From positions 3,286,001-3,350,000 of the forward strand of contig NZ_BNEM01000002.1 in the NCBI RefSeq assembly GCF_018327705.1: DNA of 64,000 nt, given 5' to 3'. Positions 1 through 8,003 of the stretch are shown one piece after another. The translations under genes and the position numbers were made by a program. Source of the stretch: Catellatospora sp. TT07R-123. Its GTDB lineage: Bacteria > Actinomycetota > Actinomycetes > Mycobacteriales > Micromonosporaceae. The stretch's first letter is position 1, and each line of letters opens with the position of its first letter. Under the pieces are notes generated by a model. It worked only from the letters and a program-made list of their open reading frames with translations, was not told the DNA's origin and ran no database searches.

Positions 1-866
1 TCGGCGGCGCGCTCGATGGTGGCGGCGTGCTCCCGCAGCACCGGCTCGACCCTGCCCGTCACCGCGTCGACCTTGTCGGCGAGCTGCCGCCCGCCCGCCG
101 CCGCCCGCGCCGCCCCGTCGGCCAGCTGCGCCGACCCGGCCTCCAGCGTGGCCAGCCCGTTGGCCAGTTCCCGCGACCCGGACTCGGCCTGTGCCAGCCC
201 GTCGGCGAGCGTGCCCGCCCCCGCCGCCGCGGTGCCCGCGCCACCCGCGAGCGCGTCCGCACCGTCGTGTGCCTGTCCGGCCCCGGTCGCGAGCTGCCCG
301 GCGCCGTCGGCCGCATCGCCCAGCGCCGTCTTCAGATCGGCGAACCCGACCAGCATCCCGTCGAAGTACTTCGACGCGGCCGACTCGGCCGCCGCCGCCC
401 GGATCTCGCTGAACGCGCTGCGCGCCAGCATGCCGGAGATGTAGTTGACCGCGTCGTCGCTGACCACGGTGAGCTGCCCGGCGTGCGGCGCGGCCGCCGG
501 GTCGGGCCCGGTGACCAGGGCGGTGGAGAAGCCGGCCGGGATGCGCAGGATCAGCTGGTACGCCCCGTCGCGCATGCCGCGCTCGGCGGCCGCCTCGTCG
601 ACGCGCTGCCAGCCGAACACCTGCCGCTGCGACAGCTCGTCGGCCAGGTCTCGCCCGGCGTGCACCTCGTTGCCGTCGGGGTCGGCGGCGGGGCGGTCCT
701 CCAGCACCAGCGCGACCGGGATGCGGTGCATGTTGCCGTACGGGTCCCAGAACGCCCACAGGTACAGGGCCCCGTACAGCAGCGGGACCAGGGTCAGCAC
801 CGCCAGGGCGGCCCGGGTCATCCGGTGCCGCCGGAACCGGCGCAGCTCCAACCGTCCGAGGCTCAC
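1..866 (-). CDS. YhgE/Pip-type membrane protein (partial, C-terminus outside window)
   Basis: An open minus-strand frame starts at a GTG (866) preceded by a GGAG-type ribosome site and runs off the left edge, leaving about 288 residues. The N-terminus is basic and followed by one hydrophobic segment near residues 20-38 (LVPLLYGALYLWAFWDP), then an extracytoplasmic part with the YhgE/Pip hallmark of naming 'valv-ED' and a long Ala/Gly stretch rich in GA-x-x-LADG-type heptads, as in the MMPL/Pip infection-protein family. The remaining transmembrane helices would lie outside the window. It follows the ABC ATPase by 37 nt on the same strand, the usual pairing for this family, whose substrate is unknown. 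Family assignment is good; the function is not known. Confidence 0.8.
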   Translation of the reverse strand, partial: MSLGRLELRRFRRHRMTRAALAVLTLVPLLYGALYLWAFWDPYGNMHRIPVALVLEDRPAADPDGNEVHAGRDLADELSQRQVFGWQRVDEAAAERGMRDGAYQLILRIPAGFSTALVTGPDPAAAPHAGQLTVVSDDAVNYISGMLARSAFSEIRAAAAESAASKYFDGMLVGFADLKTALGDAADGAGQLATGAGQAHDGADALAGGAGTAAAGAGTLADGLAQAESGSRELANGLATLEAGSAQLADGAARAAAGGRQLADKVDAVTGRVEPVLREHAATIERAA

Positions 867-903
867 GGCTTCTCCTCACTCCACGCGTGCATTCCGTATC
901 CGC

Positions 904-1686
904 TCACTGCTTCACCTCGACGTTCGTGACCGCGCGCAGGCTGGGCAGCAGCGGCGGCAGCAGCCGGGCCACCGCGACCACCGCGCACCCGGTCGCGGCC
1001 AGCTCACCGAGCAGCTCGGCCGACTCGGCCGGGGTCAGCCCGACGTCGATGTCGTCGACGAGCAGCACGTCCGGCTCCTCCAGCAGCGCCAGCGCCAGCA
1101 TCAGCCGGTGCCGCTCCACCGGCGCCAGCTCCCGCACCAGCCGCCCGTCCCCGGCCCACCGCTCAACGGCCCCGTCCCACCCGACCGCGCCCACCGGCCC
1201 GGGTCCGCCCGTTGATCCACCGAGTTGCCGGGCAATCGGGCGTATCTTGGCCGCGCTTTCGCCCGATTGCCCGGCAACTCGGCTGGGGTTGTGGGGGGCG
1301 CGGGGGTTGCGGGGGCGGCGGAGCAGGCGGGGGCGGTGGATGCCGCGGCGGGGGTGGCCGAGCAGGCGGCGGCGCTCGGCGACGTGCTCGGCGGCGGTGA
1401 GGGCGGGGTCGGGATCGTTCACGCCGGGGACCAGGGCGAACGCCGTACGCCCCGATGCCTCGCGGCTGCCCGCGCCGGTCTGGAACCGGTCGCCCAGCGC
1501 CAGCAGTGCGCTGGTGCGCCCGCCTCCCGCCGGGCCGGTCAGCGCGATCAGCTCGCCCGGCCGCACCGCCAGGTCCAGGTCCCGGAACACCCACCCGCGC
1601 CGGGTACGCAGCCCCAGCCCGCGTGCCCGCAGCACGGTCCGATCCTCGTCCGGCTCGTCGAGCGGGGTCTCCGCCTCGGTGGCCAC
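904..1686 (-). CDS. Degenerate ABC-type ATP-binding protein with an in-frame palindromic insertion
   Basis: About 260 residues. The nucleotide-binding core is recognisable but divergent. The P-loop reads GPAGGGRTS (Arg replaces the usual Lys), Walker B is LLVDDID (Asp where the catalytic Glu is expected), and the LSGGQ signature is replaced by a region around APVERHR. Such eroded ATPases commonly accompany YhgE/Pip proteins, and a YhgE/Pip gene follows here. GTG at 1686 is preferred because GGAGG lies 5-6 nt upstream; GTG at 1698 is the alternative. Residues about 115-165 form an Arg/Pro/Gly-rich linker with no counterpart in ABC proteins. It includes a translated copy of a dispersed inverted repeat (1220-1282). 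It is unclear whether the protein still hydrolyses ATP. Confidence 0.8.
   Translation of the reverse strand: MATEAETPLDEPDEDRTVLRARGLGLRTRRGWVFRDLDLAVRPGELIALTGPAGGGRTSALLALGDRFQTGAGSREASGRTAFALVPGVNDPDPALTAAEHVAERRRLLGHPRRGIHRPRLLRRPRNPRAPHNPSRVAGQSGESAAKIRPIARQLGGSTGGPGPVGAVGWDGAVERWAGDGRLVRELAPVERHRLMLALALLEEPDVLLVDDIDVGLTPAESAELLGELAATGCAVVAVARLLPPLLPSLRAVTNVEVKQ
1220..1282. repeat. Family-1 palindromic element, copy 1 (inside the ABC ATPase gene)
   Basis: Perfect 22-bp arms (1220-1241 and 1261-1282) around a 19-nt loop. The arm core GTTGCCGGGCAATCGGGC recurs with its complement at 10944-11002. It lies in frame inside the ATPase gene and encodes about 21 residues containing RVAGQSG and RPIARQLG. 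Confidence 0.9.
1285..1400 (+). other. G-rich tract next to palindromic element
   Basis: The plus strand carries repeated runs of three to six G (for example GTGGGGGGCGCGGGGG) right after the palindrome. On the minus strand this encodes the Arg/Pro-rich linker of the ATPase. It could form a G-quadruplex, or be slipped, low-complexity coding DNA. No other feature is seen. Confidence 0.4.
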
Positions 1687-1701
1687 AGCCGCCTCCACTT
1701 A

Positions 1702-1723
1702 TTGAACTGACCGGTCAGTTCAA
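1702..1723. promoter_or_regulatory. TetR-type operator palindrome
   Basis: A perfect 22-bp palindrome with half-site TTGAACTGACC, centred on GACCGGTC. It lies just upstream of the ABC ATPase start and between it and the divergent acetyltransferase. The TGAACNGACCGGTC form is typical of operators of TetR regulators that control YhgE/ABC efflux-like operons. The regulator gene is not in this window and may lie beyond the truncated membrane gene. Confidence 0.7.
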
Positions 1724-1807
1724 AAACATACTCACATCGGATCGGGCCGGAAAGTGAGGGTGAGCCGTTTCACGGACTACGATTCAGCGGTGATCTCGGC
1801 AGATCCC

Positions 1808-2245
1808 ATGATCTTCAGAACCGCGTCGTTTCACGACCTGGACGGCGCGACCCTCTACCGGCTGCTCAAACTGCGCGTGGACGTGTTCGTCGTGGAACAG
1901 GAGTGCGCGTACCCGGAACTCGACGGGCGCGACCTGGAACCGGGCGCCCGCCACCTGTGGTACGAGGTGGACCGGCGGCCCGTGGCATACCTGCGCATGC
2001 TTGCCGACACCGAACAGGGCGCGCAGGTGTACCGGATCGGGCGGGTGGTGACCGCCCCCGAGGCGCGCGGCGTCGGCCTGGCCGGGCAGCTGCTGACGGC
2101 GGCGCTGGCCGCGATCGGCGAGCACCCCGTGGTGCTGGACGCGCAGTCGCACCTGGTCGACTTCTACGCCAAGTACGGCTTCGCCCCGACGGGCCCCGAA
2201 TACCTGGAGGACGGCATCCCGCACGTCCCCATGCGCCGCGGCTGA
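1808..2245 (+). CDS. GNAT family N-acetyltransferase (ElaA-like)
   Basis: The ElaA-type GNAT fold is recognisable: an N-terminal strand-helix with LRVDVFVVEQECAYPELD, then the acetyl-CoA binding signature RVVTAPEARGVGLAGQLL and the C-terminal FYAKYGFAPTGPEYLEDGI, which closely matches ElaA proteins. These use acetyl-CoA, but the acceptor is unknown. ATG at 1808 gives 145 residues and starts where ElaA proteins start. In-frame GTG codons at 1754, 1760 and 1790 would add up to 18 residues, and a GGAAAG run upstream of 1760 makes that start possible. It is divergent from the ABC/YhgE operon and shares its intergenic operator. Confidence 0.88.
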   Translation: MIFRTASFHDLDGATLYRLLKLRVDVFVVEQECAYPELDGRDLEPGARHLWYEVDRRPVAYLRMLADTEQGAQVYRIGRVVTAPEARGVGLAGQLLTAALAAIGEHPVVLDAQSHLVDFYAKYGFAPTGPEYLEDGIPHVPMRRG

Positions 2246-2302
2246 CCCACCCAGCACCAGCACCGCAACGGGGCGGGACCGGCGCGGGGCGCCGGACTTA
2301 GC

Positions 2303-2367
2303 ATTGACGCTGGCCTATCTAGAGGACCGGTTCGGAGAATCCGTCCTCCAGATAGGCCAGCGTCAAT
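2303..2367. terminator. Long inverted repeat between convergent genes
   Basis: Arms of 25 bp (2303-2327 and 2343-2367) with one mismatch and a 15-nt loop. The arm begins ATTGACGCTGGCCTATCT. It sits between the acetyltransferase (+) and LacI-1 (-), so a bidirectional terminator is likely. A U-rich tail is missing, and the unusually long, AT-containing stem may mark another dispersed element. Confidence 0.6.
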
Positions 2368-2411
2368 TAAAAACGGGGTGCCGGGGTGGGGTGCCGGCCG
2401 GTCGTGTGGGG

Positions 2412-3404
2412 TCAGGAGGCGACGACCGCCGTGGAACCGCGGACGACCAGCTCGGTGTCGAACAGGTACTCGTCCGGGGTCACCTCTCCCCCGTCGACCT
2501 GCGCCACCAGCATCGCCACCGCCGCCTGCCCCATCGCGCCGATCGGCTGGCGCACCGTGGTCAGCGGCGGGTCGGTGCACGCCATGAACAGCGAGTCGTC
2601 ATACCCGACCACCGAGACGTCCGTGGGCACGCTGAGCCCGAGCCGCCGCGCCGCCCGGATCGCCCCGAGGGCGAACACGTCGGAGGCGCAGATCAGCCCG
2701 GTCACGCCGTCCTTGAACAGGCGCACGGCCGCGGCCTGCGCCGCCTCCATCGAGTAGATGGTGCGCGAGACCGCCGGGTCCTCCTGCCGGGTGCGGGCCT
2801 TGAACGCGGCCAGCTTGCGTGCCGACGGCACGTGGTCGGCCGGGCCGAGCAGCAGCCCGATGCGGGTGTGCCCGAGCGAGGACAGGTGGCTGTACGCCTG
2901 GTCCACCGCGATCGCGTCGTCGGCGGTCACGATCGGGAAGCCGAGCCCGTCGATGGCCGCGTTGACCAGCACCACGGGCAGGCCGCGCTGGCGCAGCCGG
3001 TGGTAGTGGTCGTGCTCGGCGTCGGCCTGGGCGTACAGGCCGCCGGCGAAGATCACGCCGGACACCTGCTGTTCCAGCATGATGTCGACGTACGCGGACT
3101 CGGCCACGCCCTCCTCGGTGCGGGTGCACAGCACCGGCGTGAAGCCGCGCTGGGCCAGTGCCCCCGCGACGATCTCGGCGAACGCCGGGAAGATCGGGTT
3201 GGAAAGTTCGGGCAGCACGAGGCCGACCAGCCGGGCGCGTTCGCCCCGCAGCTTGGTCGGCCGCTCGTAGCCGAGCACGTCAAGCGCGGTCAGGACGGCC
3301 GTCCGGGTCGCCTCGGAGATTCCGGGCTTGCCGTTGAGCACGCGGCTGACCGTCGCCTCGCTCACCCCCACGTACTTCGCCACTTCGGCGAGTCTGCGCG
3401 TCAC
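2412..3404 (-). CDS. LacI family transcriptional regulator 1
   Basis: A 330-residue LacI/GalR repressor. The N-terminal helix-turn-helix (LAEVAKYVGVSEATVSRVLN, residues 4-23) and hinge (LGYERPTKLRGERA) are followed by the periplasmic-binding-protein-like sensor domain (LVGLVLPELSNPIFPAFAE; VVGYDDSLFMACTDPPLTTV). The GTG start lies inside a 29-bp palindrome that looks like its own operator. It lies 27 nt downstream of the GH87 gene and is strongly similar along its whole length to the regulator at 11036-12094. The first residues are identical and the DNA of the recognition-helix region is nearly identical. It is likely a sugar-responsive repressor of the alpha-glucan genes. The effector is unknown. 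Confidence 0.93.
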   Translation of the reverse strand: MTRRLAEVAKYVGVSEATVSRVLNGKPGISEATRTAVLTALDVLGYERPTKLRGERARLVGLVLPELSNPIFPAFAEIVAGALAQRGFTPVLCTRTEEGVAESAYVDIMLEQQVSGVIFAGGLYAQADAEHDHYHRLRQRGLPVVLVNAAIDGLGFPIVTADDAIAVDQAYSHLSSLGHTRIGLLLGPADHVPSARKLAAFKARTRQEDPAVSRTIYSMEAAQAAAVRLFKDGVTGLICASDVFALGAIRAARRLGLSVPTDVSVVGYDDSLFMACTDPPLTTVRQPIGAMGQAAVAMLVAQVDGGEVTPDEYLFDTELVVRGSTAVVAS

Positions 3405-3428
3405 GCCGGTTACTGTAACCGGCGTGAC
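3400..3428. promoter_or_regulatory. LacI-1 autoregulatory operator
   Basis: Arms of 13 bp (half-site GTCACGCCGGTTA) around CTG, with core GGTTACTGTAACC. It overlaps the GTG start of LacI-1 and fills the gap to the GH87 stop codon. The position suits autorepression by a LacI-type dimer. Confidence 0.65.
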
Positions 3429-3431
3429 GAG

Positions 3432-5222
3432 TCACGCGTGCCGGGCGAACCGGTAAACCGGCTCGGGCAGGGGTCCGCAGTACGTGTCCTCCAGTCCGGT
3501 GCTGTCACTGGCCGTCAGGGTGAAGGCGATCCCGTCGGGGCAGGTGTAGAGGCCCGCCTTGCCGGGTGTCACCACCTTGACCTGCGAGATCTTGGCCTCA
3601 CCCATGGACAGCAGCGCCACCCCGAAGGTGCCGGGGCTGTCGACCAGCAGCTTGTCGACGGTCACGCCCCGGATCGTCGAGGCGAAGAACATGAGCCCGC
3701 CGTACGTGCTGTCGAGCAGCTCGTTGTCGGTGATCCGGATGTCGGCGTCGATCGGGCCGTCCTTGGCGTAGAGCCATACCGCCGCGATCTGGGCCTGGAG
3801 TCCCTCGAAGCGGCCGCCGGCCCGCAGGGTGGTGTTGCGCGTCAGCGTGGTGGTGCCGGACAGGAAGACCGTGCCGCCGAACCGGTTGGCCACGTGCAGG
3901 CCGCCGCCCTCGACCAGGGTGTCGGCCACGACGTTGTCGCTGACCGTGTTGTCGTGCCCGCCGTAGATCGCGATGCCGTTGGCCAGCATCGGCAGCAGCA
4001 CCGTGTTGAACCGGATCGTGTTGTGGTGGTCGGGGAACTCGTCGGCCCAGGTCGCGATGCCGTCGTCGCCGGTGTTGCGGATGACGTTGTGCTCGATGAC
4101 GGTGTTGCTGACGCCCCGGTGCAGGTTGATGCCGTCGGCGGTCTGGTCGTAGATCCGGTTGCCGCTGATGGTGAGGCCGTCGAACGGCCCGTCCAGCCAC
4201 ATGCCGACCTTGGTGTGCTGGATCCACAGGTTCTGCACCTTGGAGCCGCCGCCCAGGGCGCCGCCGACGCCGTTGACCTGCGCGTTGTCGTCGCGCTCGC
4301 CGGTCTCACCGATGATCGAGAAGTCGCTGAGGGCGACCCCCCTGCTCGGCTTGGGCGCGTAGTTCCCGTAGAGGCCGACGTCCTTGCCGTGCAGCACGCT
4401 GTGCCACATGCCCGCGCCGCTCAGGGTCACCTGGTCGACGATCAGGTGCTGGTTGACCTGGAACGTGCCCGGCGGCAGCCATACCGGCCGCTTCTTGGCC
4501 TTTCCTTCGGCCAGGGCGGCGGTGATCGCGGGGGCCGAGTCGGCCTTGCCGGTCGGGTCGGCCCCGAAGTCGACCACGTCGAGGGCGCCGTCGGGCTTGG
4601 CCGCCGGGGGCGCCACCTGCTCGAAGTCGGCCAGATCGATCGTGTACGAAGCAGCCGTGTCGGCCGCGTCCTTGGTGATCCGGACCTTCGCCCCCGCCGG
4701 GATCTCCCTGTCGAACAGGGTGCGCGCGTGGTCGTAGAAGTGGTGGCCGGAGCCGTCGGCCGGGTTGTTCGTGAACGGGAACCCGCCGTAGAACCAGCCG
4801 TACCGGGAGGTCACCGGCAGGTCGAGGGTGTCGGCGCCGTCGACGTGCACCGAGAGGGTCGCGTCGGCGCCCGCGCCGTCGGCCGAGTCCGGGACGCTGT
4901 AGCGCAGGGTGAGCGCGTTCGCGGGCTTGGCCAGGGTGAACTCGACGTAGTCGCCGGTCGCGGACAGGGTGACGGCCTGCCGCCCGGACGCCTCGGCGGC
5001 CAGCGTCTTCGCGGTCCGGTCCGGCCCGACCAGCTTGCCCTGGTAGGCGGCGGCCTCGGCCTCGTACTCGGTGAACGGGACGGTGGCGCCGCGGCCGGTG
5101 ATCGCGAACGGCGACAGCGCGGGCGGGGGCGGCGGGGCGGGCTTCGGCTCGTCCGCCGAGCACCCCGCCGCGGTGGCGCCGAGGAGCAGCAGGGCCGCCA
5201 GCGCCGAAATCCGGGTCCGCAT
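3432..5222 (-). CDS. Secreted GH87-like alpha-1,3-glucanase (mycodextranase) lipoprotein
   Basis: 596 residues. A lipoprotein signal with lipobox TAAGC (Cys21) is followed by a Pro-rich linker. Next is a CBM-like jelly-roll domain starting FTEYEAEAAAYQGKLVGPDR, typical of GH87 proteins. From about residue 210 there is a right-handed beta-helix with the pectate-lyase-3 entry motif VVDFGADPTGKADSAPAI. Segments such as LWIQHTKVGMWLDGPFDG, the Asp in YDQTADG and the Asp pair in NTGDDGIATWADE match, from memory, the GH87 core and its catalytic acids. It would cut alpha-1,3-glucan (nigeran, fungal wall glucan) outside the cell. It is downstream of the importer and alpha-glucosidase genes, so it probably feeds oligosaccharides to them. 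A GH55-type specificity is less likely. Confidence 0.78.
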   Translation of the reverse strand: MRTRISALAALLLLGATAAGCSADEPKPAPPPPPALSPFAITGRGATVPFTEYEAEAAAYQGKLVGPDRTAKTLAAEASGRQAVTLSATGDYVEFTLAKPANALTLRYSVPDSADGAGADATLSVHVDGADTLDLPVTSRYGWFYGGFPFTNNPADGSGHHFYDHARTLFDREIPAGAKVRITKDAADTAASYTIDLADFEQVAPPAAKPDGALDVVDFGADPTGKADSAPAITAALAEGKAKKRPVWLPPGTFQVNQHLIVDQVTLSGAGMWHSVLHGKDVGLYGNYAPKPSRGVALSDFSIIGETGERDDNAQVNGVGGALGGGSKVQNLWIQHTKVGMWLDGPFDGLTISGNRIYDQTADGINLHRGVSNTVIEHNVIRNTGDDGIATWADEFPDHHNTIRFNTVLLPMLANGIAIYGGHDNTVSDNVVADTLVEGGGLHVANRFGGTVFLSGTTTLTRNTTLRAGGRFEGLQAQIAAVWLYAKDGPIDADIRITDNELLDSTYGGLMFFASTIRGVTVDKLLVDSPGTFGVALLSMGEAKISQVKVVTPGKAGLYTCPDGIAFTLTASDSTGLEDTYCGPLPEPVYRFARHA

Positions 5223-5261
5223 GTTCTCCGCCCTCCCGAGCAGCTCAGATCAAAGACGTCA

Positions 5262-5340
5262 GGAAGGGCACCTTCTCCATCAGATCCCGAGCAGAGTTGC
5301 TGCTCGTCTGGCTGACGCCAGTCGACGAAGGTGCCCTTCC
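5262..5340. repeat. Long-loop inverted repeat between GH13 and GH87 genes
   Basis: Perfect 14-bp arms GGAAGGGCACCTTC (5262-5275) and its complement (5327-5340) enclose 51 nt that contain a smaller GAGCA/TGCTC hairpin. It may be a terminator or RNA-stability element within the alpha-glucan operon, or a member of a third dispersed family. No second copy was found in this window. Confidence 0.55.
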
Positions 5341-5388
5341 CTGTTGCAAGGCCGGTGGGGAGGGCCGCTCACCCTCCCCACCGGGGTC

Positions 5389-7014
5389 TCAGGGGCGCAG
5401 CCAGACGGTGGTGTCCGGCGGCAGGTTGTCGCCGTCGAGGTCGCCGCTGGCGACCAGGACCGCGCTGTGGGCGGGCAGCTTGGCCGACTCGGTGGACAGG
5501 TTCGCCACGCAGATCACGTCGGGGTTGCCGGGGCGGCTGAAGGCCAGCACCTGCGGGGCGCTGTCGAGCCAGGACATCGGGCCGTCGCCGAGCGCGGGCT
5601 CGGCGTGGCGGGTGTGCAGCGCCTTGCGGTACAGCTCCAGCATCGAGGCCGGGTCACCGGTCTGCGCCTGGGCGGTGTACGCCTTCCACGCCGCGGGCTG
5701 CGGCAGCCACGGCTCGGTGGCCGCGTCGTCGGGGCTGAAGCCGAACGGCGCCTCGTCGCCGGACCAGGGCAGCGGCACCCGGCAGCCGTCCCGGCCCGGG
5801 TCGACCCCGCCGGTGCGGTGCCACATCGGGTCCTGCTTGAGCGCGTCCGGGATGTCCTCGACCTCCCACAGGCCGAGCTCCTCGCCCTGGTAGAGGTAGG
5901 ACGAGCCGGGCAGGGCCAGCGAGAGCAGGATCGCGGCGCGGGCGCGGCGGGTGCCGAGCTCCAGGTCGAACGGCGTGCCGAAGTCGCGGCCCTTGAAGCT
6001 GAACGAGGTGTCCTCGCGGCCGTACCGGCTGATGTGCCGGGTGACGTCGTGGTTGGACAGCACCCAGGTCGCCGGGGCCTGCACGGGCGCGTGCGAGCTC
6101 AGCGTCTCGTCGATGACCTCGCGCAGCTTGTCGGCGTCCCACGGGGCGCACAGGTAGTTCAGGTTGAACGCCGTGTGCATCTCGTCCGGGCGCAGGTAGT
6201 TGGTGAAGCGCTGCACGTCGGGCATCCACACCTCGCCGATCAGCGCGCGGCCGCCGTACTCCTCGGCGATCCGGCGCCAGGCCCGGTAGACCTCGTGGAC
6301 GTCGTCGCGGTCCTCGAACGGGTGCTTGTCGACCGTGCCCACCTCGGGCAGGGTCGCGTCCTTGGTCAGCAGCGCCGCCGAGTCGATCCGGATGCCGTCG
6401 GCACCCCGGTCGAACCAGAACCGCAGCACGTCCTCGAACTCCTGCCGCACGTCCGGGTGGTCCCAGTTGAAGTCGGGCTGGGCGCCGTCGAACAGGTGCA
6501 GGTACCACTCGCCGGGGGTGCCGTCCGGCTCGGTCACCCGGGTCCAGGTGCCGCCGCCGAAGTTCGACGTCCAGTTGGTGGGGGGCAGCTCGCCGTGCTC
6601 GCCCTTGCCGGGCCGGAACCAGAACCGCTCGCGCTCCGGCGAGCCGGGCCCGGCGGCCAGGGCCGCCTGGAACCACGGGGTCTGGTCGGAGCAGTGGTTG
6701 GGCACGACGTCGACGATGACCCGGATGCCCAGCGCGTGCGCCTCGGCGATCAGCTGCTCGGCCTCGGCCAGCGAGCCGAACAGCGGATCGATCTCGCGGT
6801 AGTCGGTGACGTCGTAGCCGCCGTCTGCCTGCGGCGAGACATACCAGGGGTTGAACCAGATGGCGTCGATCCCCAGGTCCTTCAGATACGGAAGGCGCGC
6901 CCGGACTCCGGCCAGGTCACCCACGCCGTCGCCGTTGCCGTCGGCGAAGCTGCGGACATAGACCTGGTAGATGGCGGCGTCGCGCCACCATGCGCGAGTG
7001 TCTGGCTGAGACAC
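5389..7014 (-). CDS. GH13 alpha-glucosidase (cytoplasmic)
   Basis: 541 residues, with no signal peptide. A (beta/alpha)8 amylase fold is clear from WRDAAIYQVYVRSFADGNGDG and the four GH13 regions: DVVPNH (102-107), GIRIDSAA with nucleophile Asp211, LIGEVW with acid/base Glu261, and LSNHD with Asp323. The overall form, including the YHLFDGAQPDFNWDHPDV-like segment, is that of oligo-1,6-/alpha-glucosidases acting on short imported alpha-glucosides. The GTG at 7014 begins directly before the conserved N-terminus. An upstream GTG/ATG at 7095 would add 27 Arg-rich residues without support. It follows the MalG-type permease by 90 nt and should hydrolyse the imported oligosaccharides. Confidence 0.92.
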   Translation of the reverse strand: MSQPDTRAWWRDAAIYQVYVRSFADGNGDGVGDLAGVRARLPYLKDLGIDAIWFNPWYVSPQADGGYDVTDYREIDPLFGSLAEAEQLIAEAHALGIRVIVDVVPNHCSDQTPWFQAALAAGPGSPERERFWFRPGKGEHGELPPTNWTSNFGGGTWTRVTEPDGTPGEWYLHLFDGAQPDFNWDHPDVRQEFEDVLRFWFDRGADGIRIDSAALLTKDATLPEVGTVDKHPFEDRDDVHEVYRAWRRIAEEYGGRALIGEVWMPDVQRFTNYLRPDEMHTAFNLNYLCAPWDADKLREVIDETLSSHAPVQAPATWVLSNHDVTRHISRYGREDTSFSFKGRDFGTPFDLELGTRRARAAILLSLALPGSSYLYQGEELGLWEVEDIPDALKQDPMWHRTGGVDPGRDGCRVPLPWSGDEAPFGFSPDDAATEPWLPQPAAWKAYTAQAQTGDPASMLELYRKALHTRHAEPALGDGPMSWLDSAPQVLAFSRPGNPDVICVANLSTESAKLPAHSAVLVASGDLDGDNLPPDTTVWLRP

Positions 7015-7104
7015 AGGAGCCTGCTTTCTTGTGCGGGTAGTGCGAACGGGGTCAAGCGGCCTTGCGAGAACCACGCGCGCTGTCCGGATGGACAATGCCT
7101 GGGT

Positions 7105-7992
7105 TCAACCCTTGAGACTGCCTGCCTGCAGGCCGCCGAGGATGCTGCGCTGGAACACCATGAACACGACGATCATCGGGATGCTGGCGATGACCAGGCC
7201 GGCGAGCATCTCGGTGAGCGGCACCTGGTTGGTGGCCGACAGGCGGCTCAGCGCCACGCTCAACGTCTGCGCATCCGGGTCCTGCAGCACCAGCAGCGGC
7301 CACAGGAAGTCCTTCCACATGCCGATCACGGCGAAGATGGAGACCACCGCGAGCACCGGCCGCGACAGCGGCAGGACGATGTGCCACAGCACCCGCACCC
7401 GGCCGGCACCGTCCATCGACGCCGAGTCGAGCAGGTCGTTGGGGATCTGGTCGAAGAACCGCTTGAGCACGTAGATGTTGAACGCGTTGGCCGCGCCCGG
7501 CAGCCACAGCGCCCACGGCGAGTTCAGCAGGTTCCAGCCGAAGATCGGGACGTCGGTGACGGTCAGGTATGCCGGGACCAGCAGCGCCGCGGCGGGCAGC
7601 ATCAGGCTGGCGAGCATGCCGCCGAGGATGAGCTTGCCGCCGACCGGCTTCAGCTTCGACAGCGCGTACGCCGCGGTCACGTCGACCAGCAGCTGCACGA
7701 ACCAGCCGCCGATCGAGTAGTACAGCGTGTTCAGGAAGAAGTGCGCGATGTTGAGCTGGTCCCAGGCGAGCTTGTAGGTGTCCCAGTGCCACGACTCCGG
7801 GATGAAGGTCGGCGTCGGGCGCACCAGCTCGGCCGGGTGCTTCACCGCGCCGGTGACCATCCAGTAGAAGGGGAAGAAGAACACCACCACAAAGGTGATC
7901 ATCAGTACGGTGAGGACCGTGTAGTAGATCACCTTGTTGCGCCGCCGGTTGAGGTCGGTGCCGGAGATCAGGGTCCGGGTGTCGGAGGTCAT
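7105..7992 (-). CDS. Carbohydrate ABC transporter permease (MalG-type)
   Basis: 295 residues with six predicted membrane helices, the first at about residues 25-45 (TVLMITFVVVFFFPFYWMV). The EAA loop of the inner-membrane component is seen in the SMDGAGRVRVLWHIVLPLSRP segment. The protein ends QAGSLKG, as MalG proteins often do. ATG at 7992 has a GAGGGA ribosome site and follows the MalF-type gene by 11 nt. It pairs with MalF and the lipoprotein encoded upstream as an oligosaccharide importer. No ATPase gene is present, so a shared MsiK-type ATPase elsewhere is likely, as in streptomycetes. Confidence 0.95.
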   Translation of the reverse strand: MTSDTRTLISGTDLNRRRNKVIYYTVLTVLMITFVVVFFFPFYWMVTGAVKHPAELVRPTPTFIPESWHWDTYKLAWDQLNIAHFFLNTLYYSIGGWFVQLLVDVTAAYALSKLKPVGGKLILGGMLASLMLPAAALLVPAYLTVTDVPIFGWNLLNSPWALWLPGAANAFNIYVLKRFFDQIPNDLLDSASMDGAGRVRVLWHIVLPLSRPVLAVVSIFAVIGMWKDFLWPLLVLQDPDAQTLSVALSRLSATNQVPLTEMLAGLVIASIPMIVVFMVFQRSILGGLQAGSLKG

Positions 7993-8003
7993 CGCGGGCT
8001 CCC

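Noticed and set aside
2304-5315. A plus-strand open frame of about 1000 codons across LacI-1 and the GH87 gene
   Set aside because: Arg/Gly/Val-rich and repetitive without known domains, antisense to two well-supported genes. Such shadows are expected with G/C third positions.
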